From: Spirochaetota bacterium
GTDB taxonomy: Bacteria; Spirochaetota; UBA4802; JAFGJZ01
Reading direction: 5' to 3'
DNA length: 18,179 nucleotides
NCBI GenBank assembly: GCA_023396615.1
Contig: JAEWVM010000057.1
Location: 1-18,179, forward strand
The notes beneath the pieces are model-generated. The model saw only the letters and a list, made by a program, of their open reading frames with translations, had not been told where the DNA came from and ran no database searches. Made by a program: the position numbers and the translations under genes. Below, one piece after another: positions 6,590 to 13,374 of this stretch (position 1 is the first letter of the stretch; the number at the start of each line of letters is the position of its first letter).

Positions 6590-7786
6590 TTATTCGTTAT
6601 AACTTAATCCGGAATTTCCGCTTGTAATCCAAACAGTTCCGTCTTTTTTGTTAATTGATAAATCTATTACCTTATTATTCGCTATTCCATTTTCTTTTTT
6701 ATATGTTATCCAAGAAATTCCGTTATCAATCGATATATTCAATCCATTATCAGTTGCGACATATATTTTACCTGATTCATCTGATAAAATCTTGTTTACA
6801 CTGTTCTTACCGCCAATTGCCTGCCATTTTTTTAAATCTGAAACATGGCATTTCGCAAGACCCATATCTGTTCCGACATAGATCTCTCCTTTAGAAGTGG
6901 CAGCTATAGTTAAAATTCTTTCTCCTATATTTGGCTCCTTTTTTCCTATCCTTTCCCATTTTCCCTGAGGATTAGCGCAGAAATAAAGACCATCATTAGT
7001 ACCGACAAACACGCTATTCCCATAAACTGCTGCGCAAGCTATTCCTTTCATCTTTCTGTCTTCAGGATAAGTACTCCAGTTGAGCCCGCCGTCTTTAGAG
7101 ACAGAGAGTCCTTTTGAAGTTGCGGCATACACCACTCCTTTAGAATCTTCACATACATAAGTTACATCATTAGAAAGAAGACCCTGTGAAACAGTATATT
7201 GAGTCCATGCTCCTCCCTCATTTGAAGATCTCCAAACTCCCCCGTTTTTATCTCCGCTGGCGGCAATCCACATTCCTGATTTTGATATTGCTATATTATT
7301 AATTTTTCCAATATTGACTCCTAAAGCCTGCGGAGTAAGTTTTTTCCATGCCTTTGGACCCTCATTGCTTATATAAACACTCCCGTCAGAACAACCCGTA
7401 TAAACAGTTCCATTATCAGAAACAGCTACGCACAGATAATTTTTATCATAAGAGGGGTTAACAGATTTCCATCTAAGCCCGCCTTCAAGATTAATATCGA
7501 ATGAAACATAAGCGCCGAAAACCCAGCCTGTTTTTTTTTGAGCTTTTACTTTATACCAGAAATCAGTTAATCCATCAATTTCAACTTTACTTTTTGATTT
7601 ATCAATAGTTTCAACAACATCTCCTCTTTTTAATGAAAGAACAATCACTCCGCCTGTAGAAGGAATGTTTCTTACATTTAGAACTTTTGCCGTAATTTTA
7701 ATTTTCCCCGGCTCAAAATCTGAATCTTGCGCAACCGCAAAAAAAGAAAAGAATACTACAAAGACCAACAACAAACTTTTTATCAT
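6590..7786 (-). CDS. Secreted SH3-domain and beta-propeller (BNR/sialidase-like repeat) protein
   Basis: 398 residues. A Sec signal peptide (1-20, hydrophobic core ending FFAVAQ) has no lipobox cysteine, so the product is periplasmic or secreted. A bacterial SH3-like domain spans about 28-96 (VLNVRNIPSTGGVIVLSLKR, ending with the conserved GWVFGAYV). About seven repeats of 35-45 residues follow to the end, each with a pattern such as VYAATSKGLSVSKDGGLNW or IYVATDNGLNISIDNGISW, typical of sensor-type or BNR/Ycf48-like seven-bladed propellers. No catalytic residues of sialidases are evident; ligand or cell-wall binding is more likely. It lies 48 bp after the SH3 lipoprotein gene but behind that gene's terminator. 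GGAGAAA precedes the ATG. The exact function is unknown. Confidence 0.8.
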   Translation of the reverse strand: MIKSLLLVFVVFFSFFAVAQDSDFEPGKIKITAKVLNVRNIPSTGGVIVLSLKRGDVVETIDKSKSKVEIDGLTDFWYKVKAQKKTGWVFGAYVSFDINLEGGLRWKSVNPSYDKNYLCVAVSDNGTVYTGCSDGSVYISNEGPKAWKKLTPQALGVNIGKINNIAISKSGMWIAASGDKNGGVWRSSNEGGAWTQYTVSQGLLSNDVTYVCEDSKGVVYAATSKGLSVSKDGGLNWSTYPEDRKMKGIACAAVYGNSVFVGTNDGLYFCANPQGKWERIGKKEPNIGERILTIAATSKGEIYVGTDMGLAKCHVSDLKKWQAIGGKNSVNKILSDESGKIYVATDNGLNISIDNGISWITYKKENGIANNKVIDLSINKKDGTVWITSGNSGLSYNE

Positions 7787-7804
7787 AATTTCTCCATAAA
7801 AGAA

Positions 7805-7827
7805 AAGAGCGGATATTCTCCGCTCTT
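7805..7827 (-). terminator. Terminator or attenuator between the two SH3 genes
   Basis: Perfect 9-bp stem AAGAGCGGA/TCCGCTCTT with a 5-base loop, followed on the minus strand by TTCTTTTA. It starts 8 bases past the stop of the lipoprotein gene. Only about 18 bases separate the hairpin from the next ATG, and the U-run reaches into the next gene's ribosome site. It therefore probably ends most transcripts and lets the propeller gene be expressed by read-through. Confidence 0.8.
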
Positions 7828-7834
7828 ATTATAA

Positions 7835-9031
7835 TTATTCTCCGCCAAAATCTCTATCTGAAGGAATCTCTTCTGCTCTTGCTTCTATTTTAATTTCGCT
7901 GATACAAGTATCAGAAAACTTATCTCCATTGTAAACATCCGAAATCTCAAACTTAACACTATTGCCTGTTAAATCAACATCTCTTGTCTGATAATCCATA
8001 ACTCCATCTTCTAGATCAATTATTGCTTCTTTTCCATCGTTAGTACTGATCTTAAGTTTTGCCACACGAGCATTATTCTTGTAAGATTCTTCACTTCTTG
8101 TACTACCGTTCACTATGCTGACTGAAGTTATACGCATATACTGAGGTAAACTTACGGATATAGATTCACCGATACCAGGACCGTCTGTTTTACCTTCGCT
8201 CCATGCAGTCTGAAGACTTCCGTCAAAAACATTTCTTGGATCGAAAAACATTTCTCCACCTTCGGTCGAAACAAGCTGAGAAGATGCACTTACTGTAACT
8301 GAACCTATACCTGCAATAGAAACTTTTTTTGTCACAGAATCTGACTTACCAAGTGCACTTTTCTTTATATAACCTTCTCTCCAAGGATACTGAATAAGGG
8401 AAAAATCTCCGTTTTCTTCAAAAAGAAAAGCAACTTGACCGCTTTTTACTGTTCCTACTTTATCACTTTTTTCTGATGGTCTTAAGAAAAGATCTGAATC
8501 AACCTGAACCGTAACAGATTTAAGAACTCCCGGTTTAACAAATTTTTCACTTATCCAACCTTTCGTTGAAACAAGATCAATTTGTGCATTATAATATTTA
8601 ACATCTTTAATCATTTTTTCTTCAAGAATAGTAAGATACTCTCCTCTCTTGATTCTTGATTTTGGAACATATTTAACGCTTTTCGCACTAGGATCTTCTA
8701 TAAGAGATACGTCGCTAAGAACTGTCAAAAATGTAAGTTTTCCTTTTTCAGCTGAAGAAACCGGAATCCATCCTTCCAGACCTTTCTCTGTTGCAACTTC
8801 ATAATACTTAATGTTATTCATTTCCTTTTCGGAAAAATAAGTTAAATAATCTCCTCGTGAAAGAGAACCATTTTCAACTTTTTTTACTTCTTTATCCGAA
8901 GGATCTTCAAGAAGAACTTCTTCTTTAATTACTGTAAGTTCTCCTAAAGATTTTTTGCATGATACAACAGTAAGCAACGATAATAGTAAAACAGAAATTA
9001 CCCCTAATGTTTTTAAGAATTTAAAACTCAC
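7835..9031 (-). CDS. SH3-repeat lipoprotein with NADase-type glycan-binding (discoidin-like) domain
   Basis: 398-residue lipoprotein: the signal peptide ends in the lipobox LTVVSC, with the lipidated Cys at 25. Two similar SH3-like units (about 31-92 and 101-163; compare SLSRGDYLTYFSEKEMNNIK with RIKRGEYLTILEEKMIKDVK) look like a tandem duplication. A third SH3-like unit follows at about 172-226. The C-terminal domain at about 243-385 (VFDGSLQTAWSEG, GIGESISVSLPQYMRITSV, RVAKLKISTNDG, CISEIKIEA) matches the discoidin-like fold called the NADase-type glycan-binding domain. A cell-envelope glycan-binding role on the periplasmic or outer surface is inferred. The start is GTG, placed by GGAGG about 7 bases upstream, and a TTGACA promoter lies just before it. 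Confidence 0.82.
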   Translation of the reverse strand: MSFKFLKTLGVISVLLLSLLTVVSCKKSLGELTVIKEEVLLEDPSDKEVKKVENGSLSRGDYLTYFSEKEMNNIKYYEVATEKGLEGWIPVSSAEKGKLTFLTVLSDVSLIEDPSAKSVKYVPKSRIKRGEYLTILEEKMIKDVKYYNAQIDLVSTKGWISEKFVKPGVLKSVTVQVDSDLFLRPSEKSDKVGTVKSGQVAFLFEENGDFSLIQYPWREGYIKKSALGKSDSVTKKVSIAGIGSVTVSASSQLVSTEGGEMFFDPRNVFDGSLQTAWSEGKTDGPGIGESISVSLPQYMRITSVSIVNGSTRSEESYKNNARVAKLKISTNDGKEAIIDLEDGVMDYQTRDVDLTGNSVKFEISDVYNGDKFSDTCISEIKIEARAEEIPSDRDFGGE

Positions 9032-9062
9032 TTTCTTCCTCCACCATTTTTTTCAAATTTAT

Positions 9063-9093
9063 TGTATAAATTACCCAAAAAATGGATTGTCAA
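9063..9093 (-). promoter_or_regulatory. Promoter of the SH3 lipoprotein gene
   Basis: Minus-strand -35 box TTGACA (window 9088-9093) and -10 candidate TATACA (9063-9068) with 19 bases between; an overlapping TTTATA would give 17. The pair lies about 32 bases upstream of the GTG start, in the 113-bp gap after the cyclase-like pair. This suggests that the lipoprotein is transcribed independently of them. Confidence 0.55.
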
Positions 9094-9144
9094 GAATTAA
9101 TTGAAATCTGTTAAAAGAGATAAAAGCAAATCCATCATTTCAAA

Positions 9145-10110
9145 TTACAGAAACTTTCTCATGCGAAAAAGCTGTCTGCCTTCATATTCTCCTGCTTCTT
9201 TGAAATACGATGTTAAATATTCAGGGATAAATTCTTTCACCTCTTCGGTCATAAGAAAAGAATCCGGTTCCGCAAATTTATACCCTATATGATAAATTGA
9301 ATTAACGGAATCTGCAATTACCGTACCGGTGTTACCTCTATTCTTATATACTGTATTTCCCATATGAATTACTGTTTTAAAAGAAAGAGTTACTTCATCC
9401 AACTGCATTTCGTCTGCATATAAAAAGATTTTATCAAGATACAATCTGAAAATAAATTCGATTATATTGTTCTGTTTTCCGTCAAAAGGAACCAGAATCA
9501 GTCCGCCGAAATCTTCCCACATCCATATTTTGCCGTCAATGGACTTGGTTTTTCTTTCTATGATATCATGAAATTTCTGTCTAAATCCGTGAAAACTGTT
9601 TCCGCTGAAATATCCCTTAAGCTCTTTCTGATTATCAAGCTGAATGAAAATGAAAAAGAAGGTATACTCTGATCCCGATTTAACATCCTTCCATCCGTTC
9701 AATGCAGGCTTATGCTTTAAAGACAAAGCTGTTTCCTTTGCTTCGTTTTTATCTATTTCTGAAAAATTTTCAATGTTAATCAGTCTTTTTACGGAAACTC
9801 CTGTTTTAAGAAGTTCTTTTCCTATATAATCAGAAAAGCCCATATGGAAAAAATGCGCAATATCAGCAAAAGCTGTTTTAGAATCTATAATTCCATAGCG
9901 GATATCTTTTCGAACCGAAAACTGTTTTATTGTTTTTTTAAAATCAGCTTCTTTCATTGCGGATATATCAAAATACAAAATTGATTCAGGCACAATCCGC
10001 TGATACTCCTGTTTAATCTCTTTATAAGAAAAAATTACAGGTTTGTCTTTCTTTGCGTCTTTGAACGGGGAAAGCTTTGCGTTATCACTCACAAGATAGA
10101 TTAACATCAT
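9145..10110 (-). CDS. Divergent class III nucleotidyl-cyclase-like protein with REC-like N-terminus (C2-like partner)
   Basis: 321 residues. The first about 115 resemble a two-component receiver fold: an initial strand with Asp9, Asp48 in ILYFDIS at the phosphoacceptor place, and GFSDYIGKEL with Lys98 where receivers have G-x-x-DYL-x-K. The second half (about 148-318) is cyclase-like: IFIQLD (Asp159), IWMWEDFGG, VIHMG (247-251), TVIADSVN. Compared with class III cyclases, the second metal Asp is Phe201, the transition-state Asn is present (Asn270), and the Arg is His274. The purine-binding Lys is not evident. ATGA overlap with the upstream gene and GGAGG one base before the first ATG make the second ATG (10107) a likely true start. 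It pairs with its neighbour as a possible heterodimer; it may instead be only a nucleotide sensor. Confidence 0.6.
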   Translation of the reverse strand: MMLIYLVSDNAKLSPFKDAKKDKPVIFSYKEIKQEYQRIVPESILYFDISAMKEADFKKTIKQFSVRKDIRYGIIDSKTAFADIAHFFHMGFSDYIGKELLKTGVSVKRLINIENFSEIDKNEAKETALSLKHKPALNGWKDVKSGSEYTFFFIFIQLDNQKELKGYFSGNSFHGFRQKFHDIIERKTKSIDGKIWMWEDFGGLILVPFDGKQNNIIEFIFRLYLDKIFLYADEMQLDEVTLSFKTVIHMGNTVYKNRGNTGTVIADSVNSIYHIGYKFAEPDSFLMTEEVKEFIPEYLTSYFKEAGEYEGRQLFRMRKFL

Positions 10111-11051
10111 TCCTCCGTTTTAATTTCATATCGGTAATAAATTGTCCCGTTATCAAAGGCATTTTTTGTAAATCTTGCAGTTAAAGTTGAAGGAAGAGAC
10201 AGATGAACCGAATCTGTTATTGTCAAAGTATTCGGTTTTGTAAAATTAGCTTCTGCTTCTGTTACTTTTTTTACTATCTCAAGTTTTTTTAACGATTCCG
10301 GATTATTAGAATACTGGCATGCACCATTATGAATCGCGATTCTGACTTTTAAAGGAGAATCCAGACGGCACTGTTTTAAATTATACATATACAGCTGATT
10401 TACTATTTCTATTCCGCAGAGAGCCGCAAACTTATTTCTATTTCCGAAATAAAACGCGATTATTCCCCCATCTCCTTCCCAGCTCCATATACGTCCGTTT
10501 CTTCTGTCGGAAGCCATTTCTACTATTTGACGAAGATCAGAGTAAGTCGCTTCTATAAGTGATTTGGAATATTTACGTACCAGTTCAGTGTTTCCCACAA
10601 TATCCAGACGAAGCATAGATATCACGTAATCAGAACCGTTTCGCAACACTCCCCAGTTTGGAGTTTTTGCAATATTAACGTCTTCAACAAAAGTATTATT
10701 CACCTGATCGTATACAAGACCGCTATTACGCATTTCTCTTATAATATCACGAAGATTATGTATTTGATAAAGGCGTCCCATGTAACCTTCTGTTGAAATT
10801 TTTATCAGAAGATTTACAAAAATCGGAAAAAGTTCAAGCGCAGCCATGTCCCGAACTATTTGCGCGGCAGCATCTCTGGATGGAATGGGAATATTTTCAG
10901 GAAAACCCGTTCTCTGATAAACATCATAATTCGGTATCAGAATCCTGGAAAGAGTTATCATCATATCAACTCCGAAGGATTCAGCCAGTGATTTTTGGGT
11001 AACGCTCAAAAGAGAATGTTTTACTTTCATTTTGTTCAATCCGTATTTCAT
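10107..11051 (-). CDS. Divergent class III nucleotidyl-cyclase-like protein (C1-like partner)
   Basis: 314 residues. The N-terminal about 135 are a helical region I do not recognise. The cyclase-like domain covers about 138-310: VISMLRLDIVGNTELV with Asp150 at the first metal position, IWSWEGDGGIIAFYF with Asp194 at the second, VRIAIHNG (236-243), then IVKKVTEAEANF. Both metal aspartates are thus kept, but the Asn and Arg needed on the partner half are Lys261 and Glu265, and the purine-selecting Lys is Ser190 or absent. Alone it should not form a normal active homodimer. The 4-base overlap with the following paralogue suggests equal production and a complex. The start is not certain: no strong ribosome site precedes this ATG, and Met8 (11030) is an alternative. 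Confidence 0.65.
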   Translation of the reverse strand: MKYGLNKMKVKHSLLSVTQKSLAESFGVDMMITLSRILIPNYDVYQRTGFPENIPIPSRDAAAQIVRDMAALELFPIFVNLLIKISTEGYMGRLYQIHNLRDIIREMRNSGLVYDQVNNTFVEDVNIAKTPNWGVLRNGSDYVISMLRLDIVGNTELVRKYSKSLIEATYSDLRQIVEMASDRRNGRIWSWEGDGGIIAFYFGNRNKFAALCGIEIVNQLYMYNLKQCRLDSPLKVRIAIHNGACQYSNNPESLKKLEIVKKVTEAEANFTKPNTLTITDSVHLSLPSTLTARFTKNAFDNGTIYYRYEIKTEE

Positions 11052-11117
11052 GTTTATTCTGACTTACATTTTTTACAAGTACAAAATACAGTTTCAACAT
11101 TGTTAGTATTATGAATA

Positions 11118-11123
11118 ATTATA
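11118..11123 (-). promoter_or_regulatory. Candidate -10 box upstream of the cyclase-like pair
   Basis: A perfect TATAAT on the minus strand, preceded by T (ACTTATAAT), lies between the ilvC terminator and the first cyclase-like gene, about 66 bases before its start. No good -35 box is found 16-18 bases upstream. A second possibility is TTGAAA at about 11092-11097. Confidence 0.3.
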
Positions 11124-11147
11124 AGTAGAAGGAATTATGACTAATTG

Positions 11148-11173
11148 AAACAACCGCCTTTCGGCGGTTGTTT
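11148..11173 (-). terminator. ilvC Rho-independent terminator
   Basis: Perfect 11-bp stem (AAACAACCGCC and its complement) with a 4-base loop that reads GAAA on the minus strand, a stable GNRA tetraloop, followed by TTTCAATT. It starts 18 bases past the ilvC stop. The GNRA loop orientation and position support termination of ilvC. Confidence 0.85.
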
Positions 11174-11191
11174 TATCTTCGTGATGTAAAA

Positions 11192-12208
11192 TTAGTTTCT
11201 AGTCTGGTCAACAATTTTCGATTTTTCTATCCAAGGCATAAGTGAACGAAGAACCTTTCCTACTTTTTCAATCGGATGCTGCATCCAGATATTTCTCTTA
11301 GATTTGAAAGAAGCGCATTTTGTCTGATTTTCAAGCATCCAGTCGCGGGCAAATTCCCCTTCCTGAATTCTTCTGAGGGATTCCTTCATTCTTTCCTTAA
11401 CTTCAGGTCCGATAACGAAAGGTCCTGTTACGTAATCTCCATACTCAGCAGTATTGGAAATTGAATAACGCATATTTGTAAAACCGCCCTCATAAATGAG
11501 GTCAACAATCAGTTTCATTTCATGAATACACTCAAAATAAGCCATTTCTTCAGGATAACCTGCTTCTGTAAGTGTTTCAAAACCTGCTTTCATAAGGCTC
11601 GTAACACCGCCACAAAGAACAGCCTGCTCTCCGAAAAGGTCAGTTTCAGTTTCATCTTTGAAAGTAGTTTCAATAACGCCTGCTCTAGCTCCGCCGATTC
11701 CTGCAGCATAAGCAAGTGCAAGATCAAGAGCTTTTCCTGTAGAATTCTGATGAATCGCAACAAGACAAGGTACTCCTGCTCCTTTCTGATATTCCGCTCT
11801 TACCATGTGGCCAGGACCTTTAGGTGCAACCATAACAACATCAATGTCAGAAGACGGAGAAATCTGTCCGTAATGGATATTAAATCCATGAGCAAACATC
11901 AGCATCTTTCCGGCAGTAATATTCGGTTTAATTTCTTTATCGTAAAGTGAACCCTGAGTTTCATCCGGAACAAGGATCATTATCATGTCCGCCCATTTTA
12001 CGGCTTCAGCTACTTCCATAGGCTTGATTCCGGCAGATTCAACTTTTTTCCATGACGGACTGCCTTTTCTGAGACCAACACAAACATCAACTCCGGAATC
12101 CTTCAGGTTATTAGAGTGACCATAACCCTGACTTCCGTAACCTATTACGGCAACTTTTTTCCCTTTAAGAAGGGACAAGTTTGTATCCGATTCTTTATAT
12201 ACTTTCAT
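11192..12208 (-). CDS. ilvC: Ketol-acid reductoisomerase, class I
   Basis: 338 residues, the short class I form. It converts 2-acetolactate or 2-aceto-2-hydroxybutyrate to the dihydroxy acid in branched-chain amino acid synthesis, using Mg2+ and NAD(P)H. The N-terminal Rossmann fold has VAVIGYGSQGYGHSNNL at 19-35. The loop after the second strand, VGLRKGSPSWKK, carries Arg and Ser residues that normally bind the NADPH phosphate. MFAHGFNIHYG and APKGPGHMVRAEY follow. The knotted helical domain has the metal-binding KDETETDLFGEQ and ECIHEMKLIVDLIYEGG, and the substrate stretch SISNTAEYGDYVTG. GGAGG precedes the ATG by about 5 bases. It is a single-gene unit here, without ilvB, ilvN or leu genes beside it. 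Confidence 0.97.
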   Translation of the reverse strand: MKVYKESDTNLSLLKGKKVAVIGYGSQGYGHSNNLKDSGVDVCVGLRKGSPSWKKVESAGIKPMEVAEAVKWADMIMILVPDETQGSLYDKEIKPNITAGKMLMFAHGFNIHYGQISPSSDIDVVMVAPKGPGHMVRAEYQKGAGVPCLVAIHQNSTGKALDLALAYAAGIGGARAGVIETTFKDETETDLFGEQAVLCGGVTSLMKAGFETLTEAGYPEEMAYFECIHEMKLIVDLIYEGGFTNMRYSISNTAEYGDYVTGPFVIGPEVKERMKESLRRIQEGEFARDWMLENQTKCASFKSKRNIWMQHPIEKVGKVLRSLMPWIEKSKIVDQTRN

Positions 12209-12408
12209 CTTTCCTCCGATTCATTTCACATTATTTTAAGGCTATAAAGAGGTCTTTTTTCGTCAAATGATTTTTTATACACTTTCTTTTAAGTGTCTCT
12301 TTTAAAATTCATTCTAATAATAATTTTCAAATAAATATCTCTGAAAAAATCTTGATTAAAGACAAAATTCAGAAAAAGATGAACCATAAGGTTATTTAAG
12401 AGAACATT
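12209..12408. promoter_or_regulatory. Divergent intergenic region between ilvC and the AraC-type regulator
   Basis: 200 bp of AT-rich DNA at the strand switch. A 6-bp inverted repeat, ACACTT-6 bases-AAGTGT, lies at 12279-12296 and could be an operator. Minus-strand TTGACG (12261-12266) and TATAGC (12241-12246) are only 14 bases apart, too close for a standard promoter, so the ilvC promoter is not settled. No T-box, leader peptide or riboswitch was recognised. Confidence 0.35.
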
Positions 12409-13299
12409 ATGTCTTCAAAAACATATCTTAACAAGATTAATGCTGTAACGGATTACATTGAATCCAATCTGGATTCATCTTTGTCGCTTGAGATCCTGTC
12501 TAAACAGGCTGGAATGTCAAAATTTCATTTTCATAGAATATTCAGTGCTTTTACGGGTGAAACTCTTTACGGTTTTATATTAAGGCTTCGTATAGAAAAA
12601 GCTGCTTCTCTTCTCCTTTTAAATGGAAAGAAAAATCTGACTGACATAGCATTTTCCTGCGGCTTCAATGATTCTGCAACATTTTCAAGAGCCTTCAAAA
12701 AACAGTTCGGAATTTCTGCAAGCAGTTGGAAAAAAGCAGAAAACAGCAAGATACATCAAGACTTTAAAAATAAAACAGGTTATTCTGATATTACTGAAAT
12801 GCGGAATGAAAATATTCATCCCGTTAAAACTGAGTTACGGATTATTCCGGAGATGACGATTGCCTATGTCAGATATACAGGAAAATATAAAGGAGATGCG
12901 GATCTGTTTCATTCACTCTACAGGCGCATATTATCATGGGCAGAACCCAGAGGATTTGCAGTAAAAGGAATGAAACAGGTTATTATTTATCATGATTCGC
13001 CTGAAATTACGGATGAAAAAAGACTCCGCGTTTCATGCGGCATAGTTGTTCCTCAAGGAACAAAACCTTCAGGCATAGCGGGAATACTGTCTATTCCTCA
13101 GAATAAATATATTGTCTGCCGTTTCAGGCTGAAGGAAAACGAATACACAGAAGCATGGAGCCATGTATTCAGATATTCTTTTCAGAAAATGAAATGCGAA
13201 CCGGCAGAAGGTTCATGTTTTGAAATTTATTCTGAAAATTGTTATGATGAAAAAAACGATCTTACTGAAGTTGAAATATGTGTACCTGCAGTTAAATAA
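12409..13299 (+). CDS. AraC-family transcriptional regulator with GyrI-like effector-binding domain
   Basis: 296 residues, with Rob-like domain order. The AraC DNA-binding part is at about 8-108: first helix-turn-helix SLEILSKQAGMSKFHFHRIF (26-45), second LTDIAFSCGFNDSATFSRAF (77-96) with the family end FKKQFGISASSWK. The C-terminal part at about 137-294 resembles the GyrI/BmrR-type small-molecule domain, including AYVRYTGKYKGDADLFHSLY, IYHDSPEITDEKRLRVSCGI and FEIYSEN. Domains of this type bind cationic or hydrophobic drugs in BmrR-like activators. The gene is 75 bp upstream of, and on the same strand as, the TrmO-UvrA fusion, so that gene is its probable target. AAGAGA precedes the ATG. Confidence 0.88.
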   Translation: MSSKTYLNKINAVTDYIESNLDSSLSLEILSKQAGMSKFHFHRIFSAFTGETLYGFILRLRIEKAASLLLLNGKKNLTDIAFSCGFNDSATFSRAFKKQFGISASSWKKAENSKIHQDFKNKTGYSDITEMRNENIHPVKTELRIIPEMTIAYVRYTGKYKGDADLFHSLYRRILSWAEPRGFAVKGMKQVIIYHDSPEITDEKRLRVSCGIVVPQGTKPSGIAGILSIPQNKYIVCRFRLKENEYTEAWSHVFRYSFQKMKCEPAEGSCFEIYSENCYDEKNDLTEVEICVPAVK

Positions 13300-13306
13300 A
13301 TTTAAT

Positions 13307-13332
13307 CGCTATTTAACTCAAATTAAAAAGCG
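13307..13332 (+). other. Intercistronic hairpin before the TrmO-UvrA fusion gene
   Basis: CGCTATTTAA and TTAAAAAGCG form a 10-bp stem with one A-A mismatch and a 6-base loop. No T-run follows, so it is not a typical terminator. It may be an RNA-stability element or, as DNA, a binding site for the upstream regulator. Confidence 0.3.
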
Positions 13333-13374
13333 TAAATGCACTTTAAAAAATACTTAAAACAATAAGAGGTATAA

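Noticed and set aside
11522..11950. 142-residue plus-strand open frame inside ilvC
   Set aside because: Antisense to the conserved ilvC core and low-complexity Ser/Cys/Phe-rich; a shadow frame.
12209..12408. Possible branched-chain amino acid leader or T-box upstream of ilvC
   Set aside because: No leader peptide with Leu/Ile/Val codon runs, no T-box sequence and no terminator hairpin before the ilvC start were found.
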